Positions 17,389-26,056 of a stretch of DNA of 45,870 bases are shown here, one piece after another. Within the stretch, counting starts at the first letter, position 1; every line of letters begins with the position of its first letter. Origin of the DNA: DATLOJ01 sp035536315 (lineage in GTDB: Bacteria > Actinomycetota > CADDZG01 > JAHWKV01); assembly GCA_035536315.1 (NCBI GenBank), contig DATLOJ010000056.1, positions 1-45,870 on the forward strand, written 5' to 3'. Position numbers and translations under genes: made by a program. The notes beneath the pieces are model-generated. The model saw only the letters and a list, made by a program, of their open reading frames with translations, made no database searches and had not been told where the DNA came from.

Positions 17389-18540
17389 ATGGGGGCCGAA
17401 CCGAATTATCCGGAACTGACCGAGCAGGAGCTCGCGCTGAAGGAGATGGTGCGCGACTTTTGCGAAAAGGTCGCACGTCCCCAATCTTTGGTCTACGAAG
17501 AGAAGGGGGAGGACCCGGCACCGGTCTACAAGCAACTTGCCGAGCTTGGCCTTACCGGTATTCCCTTCGACCCTGAGTTTGGAGGAGGGGGCGAGCCTTA
17601 CCGGACGTATCTGCTTGTGATCGAGGAACTCGCCAAGTCTTGGGTTTCGCTTGCCATTGGGCTTGGGGTTCACACGCTCGCCTGCGACGGTCTTCAGCGG
17701 TATGGCGCGGACGCTTTGAAGAAGGAGCTGCTTCCGAAGATGCTTTCGGGGGAGATGTTGGGGGCTTACGCGTTGTCCGAACCGTCATCGGGATCAGATG
17801 CTGCATCCCTTCAAACGAAAGCCCAGCGGGGAGACGGGCATTACCTCGTCAACGGGCAGAAGCAATTCTGCACCCGCGGTGGTGAGGCGGATCAGCTTTT
17901 GCTTATGGCCAGGACGGGCGAGCCAGGACCCAGGGGAATCACCGCGTTCATCGTCGAGAAGGGATCCGAAGGATTCCGGGCGACCAAGGCCGAGAACAAG
18001 ATGGGGTGGCGTTCGTCACCAACCTGGGAGCTTGTGTTCGAAAACTGCAAGGTTCCGGAAGAGCGGCTTCTCGGCGAGGAGGGCATCGGTTTCAAGATCG
18101 CGCTCACCGCGCTGGATGCGGGAAGGCTTGGCATCGCGGCGTGTGCGACCGGTCTTGCTCAGGCTGCTCTCGAAGCGTCCCTCAAGTTTGCGTCCGAGCG
18201 AGAGCAGTTCGATAAGCCGATCATTCAGTTCCAGGGCCTGCAGTTCATGCTCGCCGACATGGCCACCCACATCGAGGCGGGGCGGGCCCTGTACCGGCAT
18301 GCTGCGTCTCTCAAGGACGCAGGCCGGCCTTACTCGAGAGAGGCCTCGATGGCGAAGCTGTTCTGCACGGACACCGCCATGCGGGTGACCATCGATGCCG
18401 TGCAGATTCACGGAGGCTACGGCTACATCGAGGAGTACCCGGTCGAGCGTTACATGCGCGAGGCGAAGGGTCTTCAGATAGTCGAAGGCACGAACCAGAT
18501 TCAACGAATGGTCATCGGCCGCGCCCTCTCATCGAACTGA
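17389..18540 (+). CDS. Acyl-CoA dehydrogenase
   Basis: The 383-residue flavoprotein catalyses alpha,beta-dehydrogenation of acyl-CoA thioesters. Family signatures are YALSEPSSGSDAASLQTKA (near residue 130), IHGGYGYIEEYPVERYMREA (near 340; the tyrosine and glutamates belong to the C-terminal active-site helix region) and IVEGTNQIQRMVIGRAL at the end. Chain-length preference cannot be told. It stands alone, without ETF genes beside it, and the next gene begins within about 14 bases. Confidence 0.93.
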   Translation: MGAEPNYPELTEQELALKEMVRDFCEKVARPQSLVYEEKGEDPAPVYKQLAELGLTGIPFDPEFGGGGEPYRTYLLVIEELAKSWVSLAIGLGVHTLACDGLQRYGADALKKELLPKMLSGEMLGAYALSEPSSGSDAASLQTKAQRGDGHYLVNGQKQFCTRGGEADQLLLMARTGEPGPRGITAFIVEKGSEGFRATKAENKMGWRSSPTWELVFENCKVPEERLLGEEGIGFKIALTALDAGRLGIAACATGLAQAALEASLKFASEREQFDKPIIQFQGLQFMLADMATHIEAGRALYRHAASLKDAGRPYSREASMAKLFCTDTAMRVTIDAVQIHGGYGYIEEYPVERYMREAKGLQIVEGTNQIQRMVIGRALSSN

Positions 18541-18553
18541 CAGAGGCCGACTC

Positions 18554-20065
18554 CTGAAAGTTTTCTCAGCAGAGCGCTTCACTTGTGCCGGCCCTCAGGG
18601 TGGCCAAGCCGACTGGGTTTCTGTGTCGGATGGTCGCATCGTTGATGTCGGTTCCGGGGAGGCTCCGGTGGGGGAGCGCGTCGAGCTGCCCGGCGTTGTC
18701 TTACCGGGGCTGATTGATGCGCATGTCCACCTGACCACAACCGGCCTCTTCAACGGCGAGTTGGACTTTCGTGAAGCCCGCTCTGTCGATGCCCTGCTGG
18801 CCGAGTTGAAACGGTTCGTCGAGCGCGAGCCGCAGCGGGAGTGGGTGATTGGGGGGAACTTCGATCCGGGGCGTAACGAAGAAGAGAGAATGCCGCTTGC
18901 ATCTGATATCGACGCAATCTGCGGCCCCCGCAAGGTGTTGTTGGCGCGTGCCGATGGGCATTCATCTGCTCTTAGCAGTGCTGGGCTAGATGTGGTCGGT
19001 GTCGATGATTCCGTTGAGGGAGTGGACCGAGGACGTGACGGCACTCCAACGGGAGTCCTGCGGAACGAGGCCAACTACAAGGCCCGAACTCGCTTCTTCT
19101 CCGCGTTGCCCGACGAGGAAGTTAGACAGGCCCATAGTGCCGCGTGCGATGTCGCTCTTTCTCGTGGTGTGACTTCCGTCCACGAGATGGCCGGTGGAGC
19201 GATCATGGGCGACCGCGACTTCGATCTGCTTGTCGCTGCCATGCCGGATCTTCCGATCAACGTCAAGCCGTACCTTGCAACCATCGAGATAGACAAGGTG
19301 AAAGAAGCCGGCCTCGACTGCATCGGCGGCGATCTCTTTCTCGACGGTTCCATCGGTTCGATGACTGCCGCGATGACAGAGCCCTACGAAGGGACCGACT
19401 TGTTCGGGTTCCGGTACCACGAGGACCAGGAGATGATCGACTGGTACGTCGCCAGCATGCGGGCGGGGCTGCAGACGGGAGTGCATGCAATAGGCGATGC
19501 CGCTATCGAACAGGCATTGAGATGTCTCGAAGCGGCCGCGCGAGAGCTCGGGGACACCCAGGTGTCGAGGATGAGAAATCGAATCGAGCATTTCGAGTGT
19601 GTTTCTGATGATCACCTCGAGAGAGCGAGGAAGCTTGGGGTGGTGGCAAGTGTTCAGCCGGCCTTCGATGCGTACTGGGGGGGCGACGGGATGTACCGCC
19701 AGCGTCTTGGACAGGCGCGGAGCCGGCGCATGAATCCCTTCGCTGCAATGGTGGGGGAGGGGATGAGGCCGGCCGGGGGGTCGGACTCGACCGTTACTCC
19801 GCTGGATCCGTTCGCCGGAATGGCTGCAGCGATGGGGCACCACGAGCCGGAGCACCGGGTGGAAGCCGGGACCGCCCTGCGGATGTTCACCATCTGGGCG
19901 GCCGAGGCTGGGTTCGATGAGGAGAACCGGGGAAGCATCGAGCTGGGGAAGGTCGCCGACTTCTGCGTTGTGAGCGCGGACCCAAGGGCCCTTGCTGCAG
20001 ATGAGGTGGCAGGTATACAGGTACTACAGACGTGGGTGGGCGGAGAACTCGCCTACTCGAACTGA
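18554..20065 (+). CDS. YtcJ-like metal-dependent amidohydrolase
   Basis: The protein of about 503 residues is an amidohydrolase of the YtcJ group. LIDAHVHLTTTG holds the HxH metal ligands, the barrel motifs are GVTSVHEMAGGA, GVHAIGDAAIEQ and NRIEHFECVSDD, and GGSDSTVTPLDPF gives the final Asp. The substrate is unknown. The first ATG/GTG/TTG is GTG 18623, but the strand before it (KVFSAERFTCAGPQGGQADW) is the conserved N-terminal beta unit of the family. I therefore place the start at CTG 18554, with AGAGG eight bases upstream. It forms a likely pair with the acyl-CoA dehydrogenase gene. Confidence 0.83.
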   Translation: MKVFSAERFTCAGPQGGQADWVSVSDGRIVDVGSGEAPVGERVELPGVVLPGLIDAHVHLTTTGLFNGELDFREARSVDALLAELKRFVEREPQREWVIGGNFDPGRNEEERMPLASDIDAICGPRKVLLARADGHSSALSSAGLDVVGVDDSVEGVDRGRDGTPTGVLRNEANYKARTRFFSALPDEEVRQAHSAACDVALSRGVTSVHEMAGGAIMGDRDFDLLVAAMPDLPINVKPYLATIEIDKVKEAGLDCIGGDLFLDGSIGSMTAAMTEPYEGTDLFGFRYHEDQEMIDWYVASMRAGLQTGVHAIGDAAIEQALRCLEAAARELGDTQVSRMRNRIEHFECVSDDHLERARKLGVVASVQPAFDAYWGGDGMYRQRLGQARSRRMNPFAAMVGEGMRPAGGSDSTVTPLDPFAGMAAAMGHHEPEHRVEAGTALRMFTIWAAEAGFDEENRGSIELGKVADFCVVSADPRALAADEVAGIQVLQTWVGGELAYSN

Positions 20066-20089
20066 GGAGTCAGCACGGGAAAAATTACC

Positions 20090-20117
20090 TTGCACATTTC
20101 GAAAGAAGGCGCATAAT
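20090..20117 (+). promoter_or_regulatory. Sigma-70-type promoter for the DUF4193 gene
   Basis: TTGCAC (20090-20095) and CATAAT (20112-20117) are 16 bases apart. A leader of about 24 bases with GAGAGG five bases before the GTG follows. This is one of the few leadered promoters with a clear -35 in the window. Confidence 0.65.
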
Positions 20118-20147
20118 GCGCTGCGAAATCGGCCTTAGAGAGGAACC

Positions 20148-20459
20148 GTGAAAGAGATCGAAGAGCCCGACGCGCCCGAGGAAGATGAGCTCGAAGACGA
20201 CGAGGGTGATGACGAAGTAGCCCCGGTGGAGGACGCTGAGCCCGGATTCGATGAAATCGTGGCGAAGCCCCCTGTCCCGGAGGACGACGAAGAGGAGGAA
20301 TCCCTTCTCACGCTGACGCGGGAGGAGAGGTTCGAGGCCCTCTCGATCAGGGCGGCGCCCAAGCAGGCGAACGAGTTCGTGTGCGCCAACTGCAATCTCG
20401 TCAAGCACAACAGCCAGCTGGCCGACCGAAAGCGCCAGCTCTGCAGAGACTGCGTCTAG
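20148..20459 (+). CDS. DUF4193 family zinc-ribbon protein
   Basis: The 103-residue protein has a highly acidic N-terminal half and a C-terminal zinc ribbon with CANCNLV and CRDC. The core KQANEFVCANCNLVKHNSQL matches DUF4193, a small actinobacterial family of unknown role. The gene has a strong promoter and a good ribosome site, which suggests abundant expression. Its 3' end overlaps the reading frame of the Lnt-Ppm1 gene. Confidence 0.85.
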   Translation: MKEIEEPDAPEEDELEDDEGDDEVAPVEDAEPGFDEIVAKPPVPEDDEEEESLLTLTREERFEALSIRAAPKQANEFVCANCNLVKHNSQLADRKRQLCRDCV

Positions 20460-22789
20460 ACCAAGAACGGCCCGAGGCCGCCGCCCCACAAGCCGTCAAG
20501 GCCGGTTCGCCCCGGCGGGGGAGTGGGGGGCGAAAGCTCCTGGAAGCAGTTGCGGGGGCGGCTTCCGGCGCCGCGCTGTTTCTTGCATTTCCGCCGGCCG
20601 ACTTCGGGCCCATCGCCTTCGTCGCGCTGATTCCCCTATACCTCGTCTGGAGCAGGGGAGGGGTTGCAGGTGCCGCGAGATCGGGGGCCGCGTTCGGCCT
20701 CGTGTTTTTTGGTGGCCTTCTTTACTGGATCAAGCTCTTCGGCGTCCCTGCTTACATCGCGCTGGTTGGTTTGCAGTCGGTGTGGATACTCTTTGGCTTG
20801 ATCCTCGCAGGCTTTGCCGCTAGGCGTGTGCCTTCATTGCGGGGACCTCTCTTCGTCTTCGGTTGGATATCGGGCGAGTTTCTGCGCTCCAAGTTTCCGT
20901 TCGGAGGCTTTACATGGGGTGGCGCCGGGTACAGCCAGCACGACGCCCTTCACCTTCTTCGTATAACGGCTTTTACGGGGGTCTGGGGGCTGAGTGCGAT
21001 CGTGTGTGCGGTCAACGTTCTGATATCCGGCGTCTTGACGCGCGTGTTCGCGCGCAAGCGGCCGGTCGAGTGGCGTCCTCTAGCGATGAGGATTGCGGCA
21101 GTAGCGGCGTTGCTCCTGGTGCCCTTGGTGTTGCCGTCCGGAACCGCGGAGGGGAATGAAGCGAGGATCGCAATGGTGCAGGGCAACGCCCCCGAGCCAG
21201 CCGGTGACCCGCACGTCGACGACTTCGAGGTGCTCGAAGGACACATCGCAGCAACGGAGCAGATTAAGGGTCAGGTCGACCTGGTCGTTTGGCCCGAGAG
21301 CTCATTCGACCGCGATCCCTTTCAGAACCCGGACTTTGGCGGACCCCTGACCGAGATTGTTCTCGAGACGCGGGCGCCCTTTCTGGTCGGCTCGAACTCG
21401 GAGGCGTTCGAAGGAAGGGAGGTGCGCCGTCGCAACGTCAGCTTGTTTATTCGGTCCAACGCAACTCTCGCAGGCACTTATGTGAAACGGCACCTCGTTC
21501 CATTCGGGGAGTGGGTTCCGTTTCGATCTGTGCTCAGTCCAGTCTTCAAAGAGCTCGAGCAGGTGCCGTATGACCTCGTGCCGGGGGAGAAGCCCGGCGT
21601 CTTCACGATCCCGCCCGGAAACTTTGCTTCGGTTATCTGCTTCGAGTCGACGTTTCCCGACCTGGTCAGAACATCGGTTAACGCAGGCGCGCGTTTCCTG
21701 GTCGTTTCGACAAACAACATCTCCTACGCAAGGACGGCCGCGAGTGATCAGCACGTTGCGTTCAGCCAGGTGAGGGCGGCGGAGCATCACATGTGGGTTG
21801 CACACACAGCCCTCACCGGTATCTCTGCAGTGGTCGCGCCGGACGGCCGGGTGACGCAGAAGACTGGTCTATTCGAAAGAAGCTTGTTGACTCCGACGAT
21901 TCGCTTCGCGGAGTCACAGACTTTTTACGCGAGTGCGGGGGACTGGGTCCCGGTGGGGGCTCTTGCGGGCCTGGTCTCGATCTTGCTGCTCGGCTCGGTA
22001 ATGACCCAAACGAGAACCGAGTTGGACCCACTGGTCGAGGACGAGGACCAGAGAGTGTTGGTGGTCGTTCCCACTTACGACGAGGCCGACAACATCGAAG
22101 GCCTGCTCGAACAGCTTCTCAGCCTTCCCGGTGAGTTGCACGTGCTGGTGGTCGACGACGGCTCGCCCGACGGGACGGCGGCCATCGTCGAAAGGGTTCG
22201 GCTGACGAACGACAGAGTCCACCTCATGCAGCGCCCGGCCAAGATGGGACTCGGCAGGGCGTACATCTCCGGGTTCAGGTGGGGTCTCGATCAGGGCTTC
22301 ACGAGGCTGATAGAGATGGATGCGGACTTTTCGCATTCCCCAGCGGACGTTCCGAGGCTAGTTGCGGCCAGCAGGTTTGCCGATCTGGTCATCGGCTCCC
22401 GGTATGTGAAGGGTGGGGGAGTTGAGGGCTGGTCGAAGGCCCGTCATCTGCTGTCCAGAGCCGGGAACCTGTATGCACGCATTCTTCTTGGATTTCGAGT
22501 CAAGGACTCAACCAGCGGCTTCAGGTGCTACCGAGCGGAGGCCCTGAGCATCCTTCCCCTCCATGAGGTCAAAAGCGACGGATACGCCTTCCAGATAGAC
22601 ATGGCTTACCGGCTCTGGCGGGCCGGACACAGGGTCGATGAAATACCGATCACGTTCAAAGAAAGGGCCGTCGGCGTGTCAAAGATGTCCAATGCAATCG
22701 TCAGGGAGGCCATGATGCTCGTCACGAGATGGGGATTGGCCCGGCTTTTCGGAGGAGGAGGGGGCCGGCAGCGGGGGAGCTGGGAGTGA
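20381..22789 (+). CDS. Fused apolipoprotein N-acyltransferase / polyprenol-phosphate mannosyltransferase
   Basis: This two-domain membrane protein has an N-terminal Lnt part with hydrophobic helices and a CN-hydrolase domain. Its Glu-Lys-Cys residues are visible in VVWPESSFD, GTYVKRHLVPFGEW and VICFESTFPDLVR. A C-terminal GT2 domain (from about residue 550) has VVPTYDEADNIEG and VVDDGSPDGTA, plus a DAD motif in IEMDADFSHSPADV. It should N-acylate lipoproteins and make polyprenyl-phosphomannose, as the two-domain Ppm1 of M. tuberculosis does. The start is unsettled: GTG 20381 lies deep in the DUF4193 gene. CTG 20450, or CTG 20539 behind GGGGGG, would fit the first helix better. Confidence 0.9.
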   Translation: MRQLQSRQAQQPAGRPKAPALQRLRLDQERPEAAAPQAVKAGSPRRGSGGRKLLEAVAGAASGAALFLAFPPADFGPIAFVALIPLYLVWSRGGVAGAARSGAAFGLVFFGGLLYWIKLFGVPAYIALVGLQSVWILFGLILAGFAARRVPSLRGPLFVFGWISGEFLRSKFPFGGFTWGGAGYSQHDALHLLRITAFTGVWGLSAIVCAVNVLISGVLTRVFARKRPVEWRPLAMRIAAVAALLLVPLVLPSGTAEGNEARIAMVQGNAPEPAGDPHVDDFEVLEGHIAATEQIKGQVDLVVWPESSFDRDPFQNPDFGGPLTEIVLETRAPFLVGSNSEAFEGREVRRRNVSLFIRSNATLAGTYVKRHLVPFGEWVPFRSVLSPVFKELEQVPYDLVPGEKPGVFTIPPGNFASVICFESTFPDLVRTSVNAGARFLVVSTNNISYARTAASDQHVAFSQVRAAEHHMWVAHTALTGISAVVAPDGRVTQKTGLFERSLLTPTIRFAESQTFYASAGDWVPVGALAGLVSILLLGSVMTQTRTELDPLVEDEDQRVLVVVPTYDEADNIEGLLEQLLSLPGELHVLVVDDGSPDGTAAIVERVRLTNDRVHLMQRPAKMGLGRAYISGFRWGLDQGFTRLIEMDADFSHSPADVPRLVAASRFADLVIGSRYVKGGGVEGWSKARHLLSRAGNLYARILLGFRVKDSTSGFRCYRAEALSILPLHEVKSDGYAFQIDMAYRLWRAGHRVDEIPITFKERAVGVSKMSNAIVREAMMLVTRWGLARLFGGGGGRQRGSWE

Positions 22790-22793
22790 GGAG

Positions 22794-23252
22794 TCAGGCG
22801 AGGTCACTGCGCTCTACGTAGTCAGCGGCAGCTCGAAGCAGTGTCGCATCATCGAAAAAGAGCCCCAACGCCTTATTACAGCTCCTACAAAGAAGGCCCC
22901 TAATCTTTCCCGAAAGGTGACAGTGGTCTACTTCGAGGTTTACGGACAACGTTCGCAGGCGACCTGTCGGCGCTGCTTTAGGTGATTTGCGGCAAATCGC
23001 GCACTTCCCGTGCTGGGAGAGCAGTAGATGGTCGTATTGAGCGTTCGTTAGACCGTAGTTTTGCTTAAGGCTGGCCTCCCGGATGACGTCAGGTCGGCGG
23101 GCCCGGTACCCTCGCATGTAGTCCCTGGACTTCTCGCGCCATTGTCGGTCGTACTCTGGATCGAGTCGTCGACGCTGTTCATTTTTGACACGCCACTTCC
23201 GGTAGCTCTCGTTTCGTCGCTCGCGAGAGGACCCTTTCTCATCACTTACCAT
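22794..23252 (-). CDS. Recombination-endonuclease-VII-like HNH protein
   Basis: The 152-residue protein has a basic N-terminal helical half and a C-terminal HNH/endonuclease VII fold. CAICRK supplies one Cys pair, VDHCHLSGKIRGLLCRSCNK supplies the DHCH catalytic part and the second Cys pair, and ALGLF completes it. Such proteins are common in phages and as free-standing homing-type nucleases. It sits tail to tail with the Lnt-Ppm1 gene, four bases apart. Its codon use looks less GC-biased than its neighbours, suggesting acquisition. The ATG lies exactly six bases behind TAAAGT. Confidence 0.85.
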   Translation of the reverse strand: MVSDEKGSSRERRNESYRKWRVKNEQRRRLDPEYDRQWREKSRDYMRGYRARRPDVIREASLKQNYGLTNAQYDHLLLSQHGKCAICRKSPKAAPTGRLRTLSVNLEVDHCHLSGKIRGLLCRSCNKALGLFFDDATLLRAAADYVERSDLA

Positions 23253-23258
23253 GCTTGG

Positions 23259-23264
23259 ACTTTA
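23259..23264 (-). promoter_or_regulatory. -10 box for a leaderless HNH transcript
   Basis: TAAAGT on the minus strand is six bases before the ATG at 23252, and no ribosome site is seen. Confidence 0.45.
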
Positions 23265-23374
23265 GCCAGGGGTAGTGACAGTGGCGGAGACAACGGCCGG
23301 TGGAGATCGGCAAGTGGTAATAGAAGCGTAATTTAGTAAGGAGTTGTGGTGAAGCCGCTAGAGTTCCCTCGGCG

Positions 23375-23437
23375 GGCACATTTTCGACAAGAGGCCTCGC
23401 TTTCGCTCATCAGGTCCATTTGAGGCACGTTTTCGAC
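23375..23437. repeat. Two IS-end-like direct repeats in a gene-free stretch
   Basis: GGCACATTTTCGAC (23375-23388) recurs as GGCACGTTTTCGAC (23424-23437), 13 of 14 bases alike. The whole 23265-23468 stretch has no gene that I can support. The repeats resemble multiple terminal repeats of IS21-type elements, but no transposase is present, so this would be a relic at most. Confidence 0.35.
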
Positions 23438-23468
23438 GTTGGCGGTTCGCTATTGCATTTATTTGTCC

Positions 23469-24032
23469 CTAAGCGGGGGTCACGCGTCGTGACATGTATC
23501 TATTGGCCCAGCCAAGCAGTGCCCACGCGACACCGAGCGTCGTGAAATACACGACATCCGGTGGATCCCAGGTCTCTCGCGCCAGCGTATGGAAGCCGTA
23601 CGTCACAACCCCAACCGCAGGAATCAGCAGCACAGGCGCTGACCCCCACCACGGCAACCCTCCACCGCGAACCATCCCCAGCCCCAGCACCAACGCCGCT
23701 ACCGGAAGCACAAACAGGCCGCCCCAATACAGCACCAGAAAACTCAAGAACGACCCAACCACCATCGATACGCCCATCAGCAAACACGTCACAGCACACA
23801 AGATCGCGCCCACCCGGCCCGTCGCCGGCAACCCCCTCCGCAGCCCGAAAAAACCGAGCCCGGCCAACGTCGCGCCCAACCCCAGCGGAACACGCGGCCA
23901 GCTATCAATATCGACCCCGTTCTCCAGCAACACCACCCCCGCCAGCCAACCAAGCCCACCAAGCACCAGAAGCCCGCTCACCCACCCACTACCATCACTG
24001 CTCGCTCTTGGCTTCCACCCCGCCCGGATCAC
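23469..24032 (-). CDS. Multi-pass membrane protein of unknown function
   Basis: The 187-residue protein has about six hydrophobic helices, for example LLVLGGLGWLAGVVLLENG and LLIPAVGVVTYGFHTLA, and ends in a basic tail. No family is recognised. I start it at GTG 24032, which overlaps the TGA of the hydrolase gene (GTGA). The much longer open frame extending upstream to 24899 reads through the hydrolase gene in the wrong frame. It is co-translated with the hydrolase. Confidence 0.7.
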   Translation of the reverse strand: MIRAGWKPRASSDGSGWVSGLLVLGGLGWLAGVVLLENGVDIDSWPRVPLGLGATLAGLGFFGLRRGLPATGRVGAILCAVTCLLMGVSMVVGSFLSFLVLYWGGLFVLPVAALVLGLGMVRGGGLPWWGSAPVLLIPAVGVVTYGFHTLARETWDPPDVVYFTTLGVAWALLGWANRYMSRRVTPA

Positions 24033-24871
24033 CGTCGCCGTGCCACGAACTCGGTGATGAGCGGCCAGTACCGGTCGGGGACGTCCTTCCAGGGGAAGTG
24101 GCCTGCTCCCTCGAGTACCTCGAGCCGCGCGAGCCCATCTGGCAACGCTTGGGCGATCTCTTGCGAAGCCTCCACCGGCGTGACGGGATCCAGCGCTCCA
24201 ACGCACACCAGCGTCGAACAGTCGATGCGGCTGAGCTGATCGACCACGTCTAGGCGGCGTGTCAACTCGCCCCCCGGGGCACCCAGCTCCCGGTTGACGA
24301 TCGTGCGGACCCGATCGTCCTCGTCCGGCACTTGCGGCCCGAACGCTGCGTAGATCCGGGCCGACTCCTCGACGGTCACACCCTCGCCGCTGAAGCTGCG
24401 TCGCGCGAACTCCGCCACCTCGTCCCCACCGATCCGACGGAAGCCCTCGACCAACCGCGGGATGGGGAAACGGGCGTATCCCGACTGCACGATGAGTCCG
24501 GCCGCATGGCCCGGATGCCGCGCCCCATACAGCAAGACGATCGGGCCACCCATGGAGTGGCCGAAGAGGATCGGCCTCGTGATGCCGATTGCGACGCAGA
24601 AGGCGCGGACGTCGTCGGCGCACACCTCGAAGCTCCACTCCGCCGGGTCGCCCCATGCGGAACGGCCATGTCCGCGCAGGTCCAAGTAGACCACCTGCGC
24701 CACAGCCGCCAGTCTTGCGAAGTCGGGCTTGAGGTAGGAGTGGTCCCAACCCCCGGGTCCGCCGTGCACCAGCACCACGGTCGGCCGCTCGTGCATCTGT
24801 GGACCTTCGGGCACGAGTGCGGACCCGTCGACGTCGAACCACAAGCGTGTCCCGTTCACATCGACGTACAT
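24029..24871 (-). CDS. Alpha/beta-hydrolase (proline-iminopeptidase-like)
   Basis: The 280-residue hydrolase has the oxyanion motif LVHGGPGGWDHSYL (near residue 35), the nucleophile elbow GHSMGGPIVLL (Ser near residue 105), a late Asp in VGALDPVTPVEAS and a catalytic His in EGAGHFPWKD. The HGGPG form is typical of prolyl iminopeptidases and related serine hydrolases. The substrate is unknown. A ribosome site (GGAG) precedes the ATG. Together with the downstream membrane protein it forms a two-gene unit whose GC-rich composition differs from the adjoining HNH gene, which may reflect transfer. Confidence 0.88.
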   Translation of the reverse strand: MYVDVNGTRLWFDVDGSALVPEGPQMHERPTVVLVHGGPGGWDHSYLKPDFARLAAVAQVVYLDLRGHGRSAWGDPAEWSFEVCADDVRAFCVAIGITRPILFGHSMGGPIVLLYGARHPGHAAGLIVQSGYARFPIPRLVEGFRRIGGDEVAEFARRSFSGEGVTVEESARIYAAFGPQVPDEDDRVRTIVNRELGAPGGELTRRLDVVDQLSRIDCSTLVCVGALDPVTPVEASQEIAQALPDGLARLEVLEGAGHFPWKDVPDRYWPLITEFVARRR

Positions 24872-24920
24872 ACGGCTCCGATTCCTGTTTCACGAACACA
24901 ATATTCGCAATTGGCCTGGC

Positions 24921-25850
24921 TCAAGCGACTATCTCCACCGCGTCGCCGTCTTTTAGTTCGTGGTCGGCCCCCACCTGTTGACCGGGGAACTTGGCTGACG
25001 GCCCCCAGACCTTTGCGGCTTTGATCTCAACTGCCAGTTGTTTGTGAAGGGCCGCCGCGACGTCTCGTGTCGTGGCTCCCTCTTGGAAGGCGAAAGGCGT
25101 CTCTGACGTTTCATCGCCGAGGCGCGTGTACACACGGATCAAGCCGGTCAGGTTCCAGACTGCGTCTCTGAAGGCCTCGAGGTCGCGGTCATCGATCACT
25201 GAAACACCCACGGCCCCCATGTCCGGGAACGCAGCACGGGCGTACTGAAGCGCGTCTTCATCAGACTCGTCGAGCTTTGTGACCGCCAGGATCGCCGGCT
25301 TATCGATCCCTGCAAGCCCAACCTCGTTCCTTATCTCTTCCAGCTTCTGAAAGGGGGCGCTGGCGTCGTGGCAGTAGACGATCGCATCTGCCTCGCGAAG
25401 GACACCAAGCAAAGCCCGGCCCCCTCCCCTGCCCTCGCTAGCTCCGGGAAGCAGGCCGGGAATCTCGACCAGTTGGATCAAGACTCCCTTGATGCGCGTC
25501 ACGGCAGCGACTGGCCTGGTCGTGGTGAACGCGTAGCCCCCCACTTTTATTTGAATGTCGGACAGCGCGTGAAGCAGCGACGACTTGCCCGCATTCGGTG
25601 CGCCGACTAGTGCAACTTGCGCTGCCCCTTCGCGGTGAATAGCGATCGAGTCCCGATGGACAGCTTTGGAGCGAATCCGTGTCAGGTCCATTTGTTGCAT
25701 GACCCACTTGCGGACATCGGCGTAAGGCCCGCTTCGATACCCGGGCAGCTCGTCGAGGATCGCGCGCAGCTCTTTGATCTTCTCCGAACCTTCTTTGCCG
25801 ACGAGGCGGCGTTTGATCACCTGCATCATCGTGCGATGTGGCATTGGCAT
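24921..25850 (-). CDS. DRG/Obg-like GTPase with C-terminal TGS domain
   Basis: The 309-residue protein has an N-terminal helical region and a P-loop GAPNAGKSS (near residue 83). The switch II motif is EIPGLLPGAS, TKLDESD is the NKxD-type base-recognition motif, and a TGS domain (TTRDVAAALHKQLAVEIKAA) lies at the end. The order resembles the eukaryotic/archaeal DRG family more than bacterial ObgE. A ribosome-associated role is inferred from DRG relatives. GAGGAG lies about nine bases before the ATG. Confidence 0.87.
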   Translation of the reverse strand: MPMPHRTMMQVIKRRLVGKEGSEKIKELRAILDELPGYRSGPYADVRKWVMQQMDLTRIRSKAVHRDSIAIHREGAAQVALVGAPNAGKSSLLHALSDIQIKVGGYAFTTTRPVAAVTRIKGVLIQLVEIPGLLPGASEGRGGGRALLGVLREADAIVYCHDASAPFQKLEEIRNEVGLAGIDKPAILAVTKLDESDEDALQYARAAFPDMGAVGVSVIDDRDLEAFRDAVWNLTGLIRVYTRLGDETSETPFAFQEGATTRDVAAALHKQLAVEIKAAKVWGPSAKFPGQQVGADHELKDGDAVEIVA

Positions 25851-25929
25851 GGCTATGTCTCCTCTGTGTGTGCAGGAAGACAGCCACGTGATGTGTGCGG
25901 CCCTTGAAGGCCGGTCAAAACGTATGCGC

Positions 25930-25971
25930 TTCCCTGCTTCCCAGTACTGCTAGCTGAAAGGGAGCAGGGAA
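25930..25971. terminator. Long hairpin between the EamA gene and the GTPase gene
   Basis: The arms TTCCCTGCTTCCC and GGGAGCAGGGAA pair over 12 bases with one bulged T around a 17-base loop. It lies 86 bases past the leftward EamA stop and 80 bases before the GTPase ATG. It could end EamA transcription or structure the GTPase leader. A smaller hairpin (CGGCC/GGCCG) sits near 25897-25913. Confidence 0.5.
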
Positions 25972-26056
25972 TTAGCCTGTTTGGTTGAGCGCCTCGTTCT
26001 GCCAGGCCAACTCTTTGCTTGACCACATGAGGCGAGCATAACCCCGCCCCGGCGTC

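Noticed and set aside
22800..23260. Restriction-modification or toxin-antitoxin system built on the HNH protein
   Set aside because: No methyltransferase, specificity or antitoxin partner lies beside it; the neighbour on one side is the Lnt-Ppm1 gene and on the other a gene-free gap.
23469..24899. A 476-codon open frame on the minus strand spanning two genes
   Set aside because: Only its last 187 codons (from GTG 24032) look like a protein; the first part is the wrong frame of the alpha/beta-hydrolase gene and is Arg-rich nonsense.
24880..24915. Second SOS-type box (CGAACACAATATTCG) near the hydrolase start
   Set aside because: The spacing is five bases and the right half is ATTCG rather than GTTCG, so it does not meet the LexA consensus.
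24332..25024. A 230-codon open frame on the plus strand
   Set aside because: It runs antisense to the hydrolase and GTPase genes, has no recognisable motif, and is explained by GC-rich shadow coding.
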